Source: Sporosarcina sp. 6E9 (GTDB taxonomy: Bacteria; Bacillota; Bacilli; Bacillales_A; Planococcaceae). Taken from it: a DNA stretch of 64,000 nt. The DNA is taken from the NCBI RefSeq assembly GCF_017921835.1, contig NZ_JAGEMN010000001.1, positions 2,101,874 to 2,165,873 of the forward strand. The letters run 5' to 3'. The stretch's first letter is position 1. The number at the start of each line of letters is the position of its first letter. Made by a program: the position numbers and the translations under genes. This document shows, in pieces, positions 7,191 through 15,950 of this stretch. The notes under the pieces are model-generated. The model was not told the origin of the DNA. It saw only the letters and a program-made list of their open reading frames with translations, and made no database searches.

Positions 7191-8069
7191 ATGGATCTTA
7201 AGCAATTGAAATACTTTGTCGCTGTTGTTGAAGAAAACAGTTTTACAAAGGCTGCCAAAATACTTCATATTTCTCAACCGACGCTAAGTCTGTCCATAAA
7301 AGCGCTCGAACAACAATTAAATACGCAACTTTTTGAACGAAATACACGCGGAATGCAAATCACAGACGGTGGACAACTTCTGTATGATCGTGCCAAAAAG
7401 TTGCTGTTAAATTTATCAATTGTCGAAAAAGAAATCGTAGAATTAAATGCAACGGGTAAAGGCGAGGTGCACTTAAGCATTATTGAGTCCACTCAAAATT
7501 GGATTCCCAAAGTGATTAAAAATTTTAAACAAACGTATCCGACGATGAAAATTCATTTCACAGAGATTACGAATAAGAAGCATGTGATCCAATCACTTAG
7601 GAGTTATGAGACTCACTTGAGTATTACGAATCAGCTTGTTGAAGAAGAGGATATTGAATTCATTCCCATTTATACAGAGAGATTTTTGTTAATTATGCAT
7701 GAAGATCATGAGCTTTCTTCGAAGCGGGATTTGTCGTTAGAGGATTTGAAAGATAAGCCTTTAATCATTAGTAAAGAGGGATATCAAACGAGGGTTAATA
7801 TATTAGAAGCGTTTGAAGCTGATGGGGTTGAGCCTTCAATTATGTTTGAAATCGAACGTTTTGAAACTGCTTGGAAGCTGGTTGAGGAAAATTTGGGGAT
7901 TGCATTTCTGCCGGAGAGTTATGTGAAGGATATTCGTGGTTCTCGGGTAGTGGTTAAGGAAGTGGATTCTGCTCATTTGACGCGGACGGTGTATTTGACT
8001 TATATGAAGCAGCGGTATTTTCCTGCTGCGATTCGAGAGTTGATTGAGGATATTGAGGGGCATTTTTGA
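7191..8069 (+). CDS. LysR-family transcriptional regulator
   Basis: A 292-aa regulator. The winged helix-turn-helix occupies residues 1-60 (MDLKQLKYFVAVVEENSFTK at the start, then AAKILHISQPTLSLSIKALE). The effector-binding domain of two alpha/beta lobes follows (about 90-292). Length is normal for the family. It diverges from gltS, so it probably controls glutamate uptake, perhaps in response to a related metabolite; that is an inference from position only. The start at 7191 follows GAAAGGGTG. A motif array lies downstream, and the hairpin at 8421-8443 could end the transcript. Confidence 0.92.
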   Translation: MDLKQLKYFVAVVEENSFTKAAKILHISQPTLSLSIKALEQQLNTQLFERNTRGMQITDGGQLLYDRAKKLLLNLSIVEKEIVELNATGKGEVHLSIIESTQNWIPKVIKNFKQTYPTMKIHFTEITNKKHVIQSLRSYETHLSITNQLVEEEDIEFIPIYTERFLLIMHEDHELSSKRDLSLEDLKDKPLIISKEGYQTRVNILEAFEADGVEPSIMFEIERFETAWKLVEENLGIAFLPESYVKDIRGSRVVVKEVDSAHLTRTVYLTYMKQRYFPAAIRELIEDIEGHF

Positions 8070-8080
8070 CGGTTTTGGAA

Positions 8081-8400
8081 TTAGGCGGGCATCGTGAGAT
8101 GCTGGACAATTGGGCGGACATCTTTCAGGATTGGGAGGACATAATTGACGAATTCATGAGATTGGGAGGACATAATCATAAATTGCGCGGACATCGTGCG
8201 TGCCGACTGAAATTGGGATGACATCTTTCGGGATTGAGCGGACATAATTGGCGAATTTATGAGATAGAGAGGACATAATCATAAATTGCGCGGACAACGT
8301 GCGTGCTACCTGAAATTGGGCGGATATCTTTTGGGATTGGGCGGACATAATTGGTGTATTCATTAGATTGAGAGGACATCATCAAGGATTGCGCGGACAT
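8081..8400 (+). repeat. Phased motif array 2 (21/31/21/30 cycle)
   Basis: Thirteen motif copies of the ATTGNGNGGACAT family in one orientation. The GACAT positions 8088, 8117, 8138, 8169, 8190, 8220, 8241, 8272, 8293, 8323, 8344, 8375 and 8396 give steps 29, 21, 31, 21, 30, 21, 31, 21, 30, 21, 31, 21. It fills the gap between the convergent LysR and mupG genes; no gene is supported within. Confidence 0.9.
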
Positions 8401-8420
8401 CGTACTATTGAAAGTGAAAA

Positions 8421-8443
8421 GGGATGCTGCAGCATCCCTTTTT
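8421..8443. terminator. Bidirectional terminator between LysR and mupG
   Basis: A perfect palindrome GGGATGCTGCAGCATCCC flanked by AAAA and TTTTT, so it works on both strands. It directly follows the mupG stop. Confidence 0.9.
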
Positions 8444-8445
8444 GA

Positions 8446-9513
8446 TTACACAAATTCAATCTGAAATTTCATGCCACCATTTATGTATTGCAGTAGCGGC
8501 TGGTCTTCTTCAATAACTCTACCAATGACGTTTACTTTTTCATCCACTTTCAAATCACGTTTCGTAATTTGTATCTCACCTTGGTATCGTCCATATCTCT
8601 CGTTATCAACTGTTATCGAGCCAATTGGTCTTTCGATAGTATTTTGTGCTGTGACTGGACGGGTTCCGATTAGTCCGTATTCTCTTGACTCCATGGATCT
8701 GATGCAGTCTCTAGCTGCGTCCCAACGATTGGTTTGGATGGTGGATAATATATCACTTAGCTGTTGATTCGCGGCGAACGGTTTTGCCTGTAGTTTTAGG
8801 ATTCCATCTTGATAGGCTGTGAATTGTGCTAAGGTTTTTTCGGTTAGGTTTAGGTCTCCGACTAGGACTTTTTCGACTGCGCAGTTTGTGATTAGGTCTA
8901 GATGGGCTTCGAATGGTGCGCTGTGTCGATGATCTTCTAGTGTTGGGAGGCCTTCATGTAAGGGACCTCTTAGGTCGGCGTCGCCTGGGATGAAGGCCAT
9001 GACGGTTAGTCCTTCTTTTTTGAGCCAGTTGTTCACTTTTTGGAACTCAATTTTGTCGAGGCCAGTTTCTGGTCTTGGGTAGAAGTTATGCCATGCTTCT
9101 ACGGAATCGGTTTGTAGGCCGTTTGATTTTAATCTTTCGAGCATTTCTTTTGTTAGTGTGCTGGCGTTTAGGGCGATTTTCAATTCTTTAGATAGCTTGA
9201 TCATTGTTTCTTCTGGGATGCCGTAGTCTAGTCTTAGTCCAGTGACGCCCCATTCGAGGAGTCCTGCGGCGTTTTCCCAGGTGAAGCCGAGGTGGCCGAG
9301 GGATTTTGGTGAAATGTCGGCCATGAGTTCCATGTTGTTGCGTTTTGCGACTGCGCCTAGTGCTTTTAGACGTTCTGTGTATTTTGTTGGGTCGTCTTCT
9401 GGGATGTGTAGCGATGTGAAGATGGCTGTGAATCCTGCGTGTTGCATTTTGGTTATGTATGTTTCGAGATCGGTGATGTTGTCGTTTCCTAAGTAAACTG
9501 ATAGGCCTAGCAT
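8446..9513 (-). CDS. mupG: MupG: 6-phospho-N-acetylmuramidase (DUF871)
   Basis: A 355-aa cytoplasmic glycosidase of the DUF871/MupG family. It splits MurNAc-6-phosphate-GlcNAc, the disaccharide delivered by the MurP transporter, into MurNAc-6P and GlcNAc. Residues 1-235 form a TIM-barrel (LGLSVYLGNDN, FTSLHIPEDD, GLRLDYG, ALNAST, NFYPRPETGL, FIPGD). Residues 245-355 are a smaller beta domain (RPVTAQNTIERPIGSITVDN). It is the last gene of the murQ-murP-mupG unit, the same gene set as in Staphylococcus aureus. ATG 9513 follows AAGGAGTG. Confidence 0.9.
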   Translation of the reverse strand: MLGLSVYLGNDNITDLETYITKMQHAGFTAIFTSLHIPEDDPTKYTERLKALGAVAKRNNMELMADISPKSLGHLGFTWENAAGLLEWGVTGLRLDYGIPEETMIKLSKELKIALNASTLTKEMLERLKSNGLQTDSVEAWHNFYPRPETGLDKIEFQKVNNWLKKEGLTVMAFIPGDADLRGPLHEGLPTLEDHRHSAPFEAHLDLITNCAVEKVLVGDLNLTEKTLAQFTAYQDGILKLQAKPFAANQQLSDILSTIQTNRWDAARDCIRSMESREYGLIGTRPVTAQNTIERPIGSITVDNERYGRYQGEIQITKRDLKVDEKVNVIGRVIEEDQPLLQYINGGMKFQIEFV

Positions 9514-9570
9514 GTTTATGTCACTCCTTAATTAATTTAAAAAGGAGAGGGTTTCCCCTCCCCCTCTCCA

Positions 9571-10950
9571 TTAGATGCCTTCTGCCATCTCTTCTTTGAA
9601 TCCCCATAGATAGGTGAATAGGAATCCGAAAGTGTATGCGATGACCAAGCCTATGAAATAGTATAGGTATTGGTTGTTGGCGATGAGTGGGATTAGTGAA
9701 ATCCCGGAAACGCCGATTCCTGTTGCTGCGACTTTCATCAGGGCTTGGAATGCACCGCCGACTGCTGCGCCCATACAAGCTGTGATGAACGGGCGACCTA
9801 ATGGAAGCGTGACCCCGTACAGTAGCGGCTCTCCGATTCCGAGGAATCCGACTGGAAGTGCACCTTTGATAATGTTGCGTAAGCGTTTGTTTTTCGTTTT
9901 CACGAAGATCGCGATTGCTGCGCCGACTTGACCTGCGCCTGCCATTGCGAGAATTGGTAATAATGCTGTGTAGCTTAACGTTTCGATTAACTCCAAGTGA
10001 ATTGGCGTTAGGCCATGGTGGAGTCCTGCCATAACGAGTGGCAAGAAGAATCCTGCAAGAACTGCACCTGCTACGATTCCCCCTACATCAAGAAGCGAGT
10101 TGATGCCTGATGTGATGGCATCTGATAGTACGCCAGCAACTGGCATGATTGCGTATAGTGAAAAGAATCCAACAATTAATAACGTGAGTAATGGTGTAAA
10201 GATAATATCAACTGCAGCTGGCATGACTCTACGAACGCGTTTTTCAACGACAGTCATGAGAAATGCTGCAAAAATGACGCCGAATAATCCGCCGCGACCT
10301 GAGACTAATGGTTCGCCGTAAATCACTATATCCCCGAGTCCTGGATGGAATAATGTAGCCCCTGCGATGGCACCGAGAACCGGGGTTCCGCCAAATTCTT
10401 TCGCTGTGTTCCAACCGACTAAAATCATTAGGTACATGAAGACCCCGCTACCCAGGACGAGAAGGATTTGCATCCAAGATGTTGTTACATCGACTTCTGC
10501 GTTTTTGGCGAAGTTCGCCGCCCCGTTCAGTAATCCCGATGCGACAAGACCAGGGATGAGTGGAATGAAGATGTTACCGATTCTGCGTAATAGCATTTTG
10601 AATGGTGTTTTGTTCTTCTCTTTTCGTTTTGCGTTGTCGCGCGCCGCTTTTTCGCTGAATGTCAGATCATCGTCGTCTGGATTGGCCTCTTCGCCAATCG
10701 CGAGTCCCGTGACTTTGCTCATTTCTGCAGCGACTCGATTGACCGTTCCCGGACCGACGACGATTTGTAGCGTGTCGTCATCAATGACGCCCATGACGCC
10801 GTCGATTTTTTTGAGTGCATCGATGTTCGCTTTGCTGTCGTCTTTTAGTTGCAAGCGTAGACGGGTCATGCAATGCGATAGTCGTTGAATGTTCCCTTTG
10901 CCGCCAATATGTTCAAATATATCGGTGGCCATGCGTTCTTCTTTCTTCAC
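9571..10950 (-). CDS. murP: MurP: PTS EIIBC component for MurNAc (or MurNAc-GlcNAc)
   Basis: A 459-aa phosphotransferase permease that imports and 6-phosphorylates muropeptide-derived sugar. The IIB domain comes first (about residues 7-85), with the phosphocysteine motif LSHCMTRLRL, and a charged linker at about 90-115 leads to the IIC domain with about ten helices and the GIGEPLLYGVTLPLG motif. No IIA domain is present, so it must borrow a glucose-type IIA. The start is GTG at 10950, seven bases after GGGGGAT; the ATG six codons in has a poorer site. It is 21 bases from murQ. Confidence 0.93.
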   Translation of the reverse strand: MKKEERMATDIFEHIGGKGNIQRLSHCMTRLRLQLKDDSKANIDALKKIDGVMGVIDDDTLQIVVGPGTVNRVAAEMSKVTGLAIGEEANPDDDDLTFSEKAARDNAKRKEKNKTPFKMLLRRIGNIFIPLIPGLVASGLLNGAANFAKNAEVDVTTSWMQILLVLGSGVFMYLMILVGWNTAKEFGGTPVLGAIAGATLFHPGLGDIVIYGEPLVSGRGGLFGVIFAAFLMTVVEKRVRRVMPAAVDIIFTPLLTLLIVGFFSLYAIMPVAGVLSDAITSGINSLLDVGGIVAGAVLAGFFLPLVMAGLHHGLTPIHLELIETLSYTALLPILAMAGAGQVGAAIAIFVKTKNKRLRNIIKGALPVGFLGIGEPLLYGVTLPLGRPFITACMGAAVGGAFQALMKVAATGIGVSGISLIPLIANNQYLYYFIGLVIAYTFGFLFTYLWGFKEEMAEGI

Positions 10951-10971
10951 TTCAATCCCCCACTTTGTAAG

Positions 10972-11859
10972 TTATTTTATTGATTGTCGGACAAAGCCGT
11001 TTGATTCTGTTAGTTTTTCTACCGCTTCATTATATGAACATTGTAATAGAATCATAACAATGGCCGTTTTGACGTGATGCTGTGCTTGTTCGTAATAACT
11101 TGCGGCCGTTTCGTAGTCAACTCCGGTTGCTTCCATAATGATACGTTTAGAGCGTTCTACTAATTTCTCATTGGTCGCTTGTACGTCCACCATCAGGTTT
11201 TCATACGCTTTCCCGATGCCGATCATCGCTGCTGTTGAGATCATGTTGAGGACGAGTTTTTGTCCAGTACCTGCTTTGAGTCTCGTGGAACCTGTTAAGA
11301 CTTCTGGACCGGTTTCGATTTCAATAGCCATGTCAGCGTGTTTGCTCATTTCTGCGTTTTTATTGCAAGAGATGGATGCTGTTTTTACGTTTAGTTTTTT
11401 CGCGTAATTTAGTGCACCGATCACATAAGGCGTTCGGCCGCTTGCAGCGAGTCCGATGACGATGTCGTTTTCTGTCAGGTTAATGGCTTTCAAGTCTTCT
11501 GCGCCTAGTGCTGCGCTATCCTCGGCACCTTCTACCGCAACTGTAAACGCTTTCATTCCACCTGCAATTAAACCTTGAACTTTGCTTGGTGAAACGCCGA
11601 AAGTTGGTACACATTCGACTGCGTCCAGGATGCCAAGTCTGCCACTTGTACCTGCGCCGACGTAGATTAAACGTCCGTCGTTATTGAATGAATGAATTAC
11701 TGCTTTCACTACTTTTTCGATGCTGTCGATCTCATTTTCAATTGTTTCCGGAACTGTTTTGTCTTCTTGGTTCATCGCGATCAGAATTTCTCTTGGCGAC
11801 ATTTCATCTAATTGCATGGTGTTCGGGTTTCTTGTTTCGGTTGCTAATTTCTCGAGCAT
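10972..11859 (-). CDS. murQ: MurQ: MurNAc-6-phosphate etherase
   Basis: A 295-aa lyase that cleaves the lactyl ether of MurNAc-6P, giving GlcNAc-6P and D-lactate in the cytoplasm. It has the SIS sugar-isomerase fold with YVGAGTSGRLGILDAVE near residue 66, GLAASGRTPYVIGAL near 157 and the TGSTRLKAGTGQKLVLNM segment near 210, all family hallmarks. The length is normal. It is the first gene behind a good promoter and a dyad suited to an RpiR-type repressor. The RBS is AGAGGTGATTG. Confidence 0.95.
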   Translation of the reverse strand: MLEKLATETRNPNTMQLDEMSPREILIAMNQEDKTVPETIENEIDSIEKVVKAVIHSFNNDGRLIYVGAGTSGRLGILDAVECVPTFGVSPSKVQGLIAGGMKAFTVAVEGAEDSAALGAEDLKAINLTENDIVIGLAASGRTPYVIGALNYAKKLNVKTASISCNKNAEMSKHADMAIEIETGPEVLTGSTRLKAGTGQKLVLNMISTAAMIGIGKAYENLMVDVQATNEKLVERSKRIIMEATGVDYETAASYYEQAQHHVKTAIVMILLQCSYNEAVEKLTESNGFVRQSIK

Positions 11860-11894
11860 TCAATCACCTCTCTGGTAAACTCTTTTATAGTTTT

Positions 11895-11922
11895 ATTGTA
11901 CCCCTATGAAATTATATGTCAA
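11895..11922 (-). promoter_or_regulatory. Promoter of murQ-murP-mupG
   Basis: Minus-strand TTGACA (11922-11917) and TACAAT (11900-11895) separated by 16 bases, about 35 bases before the murQ start. Near-consensus sigma-A promoter. Confidence 0.8.
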
Positions 11923-11939
11923 TGGTGTTTCCGTTATTC

Positions 11940-11956
11940 ATGAAACTAAATTTCAT
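11940..11956. promoter_or_regulatory. Candidate MurR operator
   Basis: Dyad ATGAAA-N5-TTTCAT placed 17 bases upstream of the murQ -35 box and directly after the murR stop region. RpiR-family regulators often bind GAAA..TTTC dyads. An activator or repressor role cannot be decided from position. Confidence 0.5.
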
Positions 11957-11980
11957 TTAAGTGAAAAAAGAGTTTCTCCA

Positions 11981-12832
11981 TTAGCGTCGGAGCTGTTCCA
12001 TCTCTTTTCTTGCTTCGTGGTAATGTTTAATGACTTTGTCACCGATTTGGTGGAAAACGCTCATGTATAACGTGTCGATAATTGTCAGTTGCGTCATGCG
12101 TGACGGGATACTTCCGATTCTGAAATCTCGTTCGACATTCGGCGTGGAGAGATTGATGTCTGCGAGTTTATGCAGGGTCGATTTGTCATCTAGATTGGAT
12201 ATGGCTATGACGGTTGCCCCTGTTTTTTGTGCGAACTGCGCAAGCTCTATGACATCTTTCGTCATTCCAGATGTACTGATAGCGATGAAGACATCCCCTT
12301 TTTCTAGGTATGGAATCACGGTTAGTAAATGGTGAAAGTCTGTGCTTGTGATGGAATGATAGCCGAGTCTTGTAAATTTATAATGCGCATCCACCGCAGC
12401 AATTGATGATCCCCCTACGCCGAAGAAGACGATCCTTTTTGCTGATTTGATGGTTGTGACAGCTTTATCGAGTTCTTTTTTGTTCATCGAGTCCGTGCAA
12501 GAGTCGATGGCGAATTTGTTTACTTGAATCACTTTTTGGAACAGATCGTAAGGTGAATCGTTTTTTTGTAAGTTTGTGACGTCTGTAATATTCATTTCAG
12601 CAATCGTTAGGTCTCTGACGAGTGCGAGTTTAAATGATTTGAAACTACCCACTCCGATTGATTTGCAGAAACGGACGACGCTCGCTTCGGATACGCCGGT
12701 TTTTGCGGATAGTTCTTTTGTGGTCATGTTCGGGATTAGGTCTGGGTTTTGAATGATGTATTTGGCGATTTGTTTTTCGGCTGCGGATAGGGATTCTAGT
12801 TGTTGTTTGATTGATCTTATTAGGGTTGGCAT
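11981..12832 (-). CDS. murR: MurR: RpiR-family regulator of MurNAc utilisation
   Basis: A 283-aa regulator. The N-terminal HTH_6 domain (about residues 1-77; TTKELSAKTGVSEASVVRFC) binds DNA. The C-terminal SIS domain (about 120-255; FFGVGGSSIAAVDAHYKF and ISTSGMTKDVIELA) binds a phosphosugar, by analogy MurNAc-6P. It is transcribed towards murQ with a 121-base gap holding its presumed operator and the murQ promoter. ATG 12832 follows AAAGGGGCC. The name rests mainly on the neighbourhood. Confidence 0.88.
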   Translation of the reverse strand: MPTLIRSIKQQLESLSAAEKQIAKYIIQNPDLIPNMTTKELSAKTGVSEASVVRFCKSIGVGSFKSFKLALVRDLTIAEMNITDVTNLQKNDSPYDLFQKVIQVNKFAIDSCTDSMNKKELDKAVTTIKSAKRIVFFGVGGSSIAAVDAHYKFTRLGYHSITSTDFHHLLTVIPYLEKGDVFIAISTSGMTKDVIELAQFAQKTGATVIAISNLDDKSTLHKLADINLSTPNVERDFRIGSIPSRMTQLTIIDTLYMSVFHQIGDKVIKHYHEARKEMEQLRR

Positions 12833-13011
12833 GGTGTGGCCCCTTTCTCGGTTTGTAAAATGATTATCGCATGGAATGGGTTTTTGGGGTAGTTTTTTGT
12901 GGGGGGTTGCAAAGGGAGGCCTGCGGCTTCCGCGGAATTGCGGGTGTCGGGAGAGGACTTCAATTGGTATTTTGTGAAATTTATAAATGGTTTTTTAAGG
13001 GCACTTGAAAA

Positions 13012-13034
13012 GGAATGCCAGCGGCATCCCTTTT
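13012..13034. terminator. Terminator after the NERD gene
   Basis: Stem GGAATGCC-AGC-GGCATCCC (one A/C mismatch) with AAAA before and TTTT after, so usable in either direction. It is 20 bases past the NERD stop codon. The remaining 180 bases up to murR show one stray copy of the GAGAGGACTTC motif near 12952 and nothing else. Confidence 0.75.
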
Positions 13035-13054
13035 CTTCTGGTATTTAGCTTTGG

Positions 13055-14019
13055 TTAGTTTTTTCGCCACACGTATCTCGTTGCGACGGAATTTCCGGTT
13101 TTATTCAAAGGAAGTGATTTAATGGCGTAACGGGCTGCGTCTTTGTTTTTTAGTTGTAGAAATCCTCTGCACTCCCGATTTGAGATTGATGTGTTAATTA
13201 GCGTGAAATAATCAATTAATGTTTCGCTGTAATTATTGGGCGCTGTGATATCGCACTCGATGCATCTGCGTTGTTTATGGCTCACGTAGTGCATGGCATC
13301 ACCGCATTTTGTACATAGTTGTCCCCTCTTTAGGCTATCTGGGTCAATTGAAAAGTAGTTACAGAGTGGGAATGGATCGTAGTCGATTCGGTGTTTTTGG
13401 ATTAGTTCTTCTATGCGTTTAATAAGTTTTGTGCTGTACATTGATTGCTTTTTGGTAGATTGCGCAATAAGACGGGCAGCCCTTTTTTATAGAGGATCGG
13501 GGCGTTCGGTGCTTCTTCTATGACATGGGAATTGGGATTTGATAGAAGTACCCGACCGATGATGTCGACTTGTAGTTCCCTTCTGGCAAGCCAATTTTGT
13601 AGATTGTGAATATGCGTATGAAGTTGCTCGAGTGGGCAATCCATTCGTATGATTTCGCCTGTCTGCTTTTCTTGTTCTAGCTGGTTTGGATTTGTTTTGA
13701 AACGAAGTTTGTCAGTTATATTTTTGACATCAATTATCAAGATGAATTTCTCGGCCAAAATTAGGGTGTCGATTTGGAATGTCATACCGGGGGAATGAGA
13801 AAGTTGGATATCTTTGAGTACCGTCATTGATGTGGGGATATCAAGTGTAGCCAAGTATTGATCTATTTCGAGTTCGCCAGCGTAGCCTGCGCTCACTCTA
13901 TATAGTTGTTTTTCAAGTTTTTTAAGATGCGGTGAATCTTTTGGGAGTCGCGCGATTAATCTTGGGATTGCCCTTAATAATGGCGGTTCTTTTCTTGGCA
14001 TTATTTTGATAGCTATCAA
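13055..14019 (-). pseudogene. NERD-domain protein gene split by a -1 frameshift
   Basis: Two overlapping minus-strand frames together make one nuclease-related-domain protein of about 320 aa, the usual family length. Frame A (14019-13411) has the NERD fold: GYAGELEIDQYL, FQIDTLILAEKFILIIDVKN and LEQEKQTGEI. Frame B (13441-13055) has the C-terminal zinc-ribbon-like part (CTKCGDAMH, CIECD) and ECRGFLQLKNKDAARYAI. They meet at a five-A run (CCAAAAAGC); one extra A would rejoin them. It may be a true mutation, a slippage site or a sequencing error. NERD proteins are thought to act on nucleic acids, but the role is unproven. The start is uncertain: TTG 14019 sits too near its AGAGG, ATG 14001 too far. 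Confidence 0.75.
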
Positions 14020-14124
14020 CCTCTTTCTGAATTGTTAAATTTAATATAGCAGGTATTGCGTGTGGGGACAAGATGTGGGGGAAGATTGAATTTTGAGGGG
14101 GTTGTTGGGTGCGTAGTTGGTGTG

Positions 14125-14705
14125 GTGGTTAGACATCTTTTGGGATTGAGCGGAGATAAATGGTGGATTCGGGAGATTGAGAGGACATAATGAGGGATTG
14201 CACGGACATCATGGCCAGCTGGCGTGATTGCGCGGAGATCTTTCAAGTTTGAGCGGACATAATTGGCCGATTCGTGAGATTGGGAGGTCATAATGAGCGA
14301 TTGCGCGGACATCATGGCGAGCTGGCGTAATTGAGTGGAGATGTTTTGAGTTTGAGCGGACATAATTGGCCGATTCGCGAGATTGAGAGGACATAATGAG
14401 GGATTGCGCGGACATCATGGCCAGCGGGCGGAATTGGGCGGACATAATTGGCCGATTCGCGAGATTGGGAGGACATAATGAGCGATTGCGCGGACATCAT
14501 GGCCAGCGGGAGGAATTGGGCGGAGATCTTTTGAGTTTGGGCGGACATAATTGGCCGATTCGCGAGATTGAGAGGACATAATGAGGAATTGCGCGGACAT
14601 CATGGCCAGCGGGTGTGATTGGGCGGAGATCATTTGAGTTTGAGCGGACATAATTGGCCGATTTACGAGATTGAGAGGACATAATGAGTGATTACGCGGA
14701 ACTAG
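14125..14705 (+). repeat. Phased motif array 3, longest type-A array (23 motif copies)
   Basis: GAC/GAG cores at 14132, 14153, 14184, 14205, 14235, 14256, 14287, 14308, 14338, 14359, 14390, 14411, 14441, 14472, 14493, 14523, 14544, 14575, 14596, 14626, 14647, 14678 and 14699. Steps repeat as 21-31-21-30 with one missing 21-unit near 14441. Four motif types alternate: GAGAGGACATAAT, GCGCGGACATCAT, GGGCGGAGATCTT, GAGCGGACATAAT. It separates divergent genes. No gene in 14020-14880 is supported. Confidence 0.95.
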
Positions 14706-14762
14706 CGTGGATGTTGCACAAATCCGTGTACCTTCCCCGCATTTCATTCCAAATTCACCCTT

Positions 14763-14790
14763 TGTAATACAACTGTAATATATATGTAAC
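14763..14790 (+). promoter_or_regulatory. Three tandem WalR-like boxes upstream of the NlpC/P60 gene
   Basis: TGTAAT-N5-TGTAAT-N5-TGTAAC at 14763, 14774 and 14785. The WalR (YycF) pattern is TGTWAH-N5-TGTWAH, so both pairs fit without mismatch. A fourth, poorer TGTCGT follows in phase at 14796. WalKR controls autolysins in Firmicutes, which suits the gene downstream. Confidence 0.7.
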
Positions 14791-14901
14791 GCAAATGTCG
14801 TTGTTATCTGGTTATATTCCCTATAAAGTGATAAGCAGGAAGAATTAACCGTAAAGTCACGATTATATATAAAAAAACAAAACTTTGTTAGGGGAGAAAT
14901 A

Positions 14902-15939
14902 ATGAGAAAAGTTGTCATTTCACTAGTAACTGCGGCTTCTATTTTATTTACCACTGCCACAATTGACGCACACGCCACTGAACCGGTTGGACAAGTCAGT
15001 GTTCAATCAGAGTCATCTTACACATATAAGACAGTAACGAAAGTAGGGTCTACTAAAGCAACAGCTAAATCTGGTAGTTTCAAATTAAAGTATAATACGA
15101 ATGTCCGCAGAGACGCTGGAACAAAGAACAAAATTGTTATTACAGCGAAAAAAGGATCGACTGCAACTGCAACTCATCAGAAAAAAGTTGGCAAAGAAAC
15201 TTGGTATAAAGTTAAAGTTAGTGGAAAGTCTGGTTGGGTTCTAAGCACATTGCTAACTCCAGCGAAAGCAGCGGCTAAAGCGCCTGCTAAAAAGGCTGCA
15301 CCAAAAAAAGCGGCTCCGAAAGCAACAACTCAAGCAGCAAGTGGTTCATACACAACAAAATATAATTCAAATATCCGTTCAAATGCGGGTACGAATAATA
15401 AAATTGTAACAACTGCTAAAAAAGGTACTAAGGTTACTGTATCTGCACAGAAGAAAGTCGGTAAGACAACTTGGTATAAAGTAAAAGCTAACGGTAAGAC
15501 AGGTTGGGTTTCCAGTGATTTATTGGCGAAGGCGACTAAAGCGAAAGCCCCTGCTAAGAAAACGAAAAAAGCTTCAAACAGCACGTTCTCTACGGACTTA
15601 ATCGCAAATGCGATGAAACTTCGCGGTGTACCTTACCGTTACGGTGGTACGACGACAAGCGGTTTTGACTGCAGTGGATTTGTTCAATATGCATTCAAGC
15701 AATCCGGGAAAAGCATTCCTCGCGCTACAACTGGACAATATGCAGCAACGACAAAAGTTTCAAATCCTCAACCAGGCGATTTAGTATTCTTTGCTGGTAC
15801 TTACAAAGCAGGTATTTCGCATGTTGGGATTTATATCGGAAATAACCAGTTCATCCATTCTGGTGGAAAAAACGTACACGTTCGTAGCATGAGCGATCCT
15901 TATTGGAGCAAGTACTTCCACAGTTACAGAAGCTTCTAA
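14902..15939 (+). CDS. Secreted SH3b-SH3b-NlpC/P60 endopeptidase
   Basis: A 345-aa cell wall hydrolase cutting peptide stems of peptidoglycan. The signal peptide spans residues 1-26 (cleavage near AHAT). Two bacterial SH3 domains (about 58-118 and 148-208) each contain WYKVK and GWV. They are joined by alanine/lysine-rich linkers (KAPAKKAAPKKAAP), typical of flexible wall-spanning segments. The NlpC/P60 domain (about 230-345) has catalytic Cys257 (FDCSGF), His307 (SHVGIYIG) and a third polar His319 (FIHSGG). It starts with ATG 14902 after AGGGGAG and ends at a strong terminator, so it is a single-gene unit. WalR-like boxes upstream suggest growth-coupled expression. Confidence 0.95.
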   Translation: MRKVVISLVTAASILFTTATIDAHATEPVGQVSVQSESSYTYKTVTKVGSTKATAKSGSFKLKYNTNVRRDAGTKNKIVITAKKGSTATATHQKKVGKETWYKVKVSGKSGWVLSTLLTPAKAAAKAPAKKAAPKKAAPKATTQAASGSYTTKYNSNIRSNAGTNNKIVTTAKKGTKVTVSAQKKVGKTTWYKVKANGKTGWVSSDLLAKATKAKAPAKKTKKASNSTFSTDLIANAMKLRGVPYRYGGTTTSGFDCSGFVQYAFKQSGKSIPRATTGQYAATTKVSNPQPGDLVFFAGTYKAGISHVGIYIGNNQFIHSGGKNVHVRSMSDPYWSKYFHSYRSF

Positions 15940-15950
15940 ATAGAATTAGA

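Noticed and set aside
10367..10888. 173-codon ORF opposite murP
   Set aside because: Antisense shadow of a conserved PTS gene; no ribosome site and no protein-like domain.
14125..14705. Interpretation of the arrays as CRISPR
   Set aside because: Repeat units are about 12-20 bases and imperfect, spacers are short and nearly repeated themselves, and no cas gene is present.
14016..14978. Several overlapping minus-strand ORFs rich in Met-Ser-Ala-Gln-Ser repeats
   Set aside because: Translation of the motif array; overlapping frames, no ribosome sites, and the longest would run into the NlpC/P60 start on the other strand.
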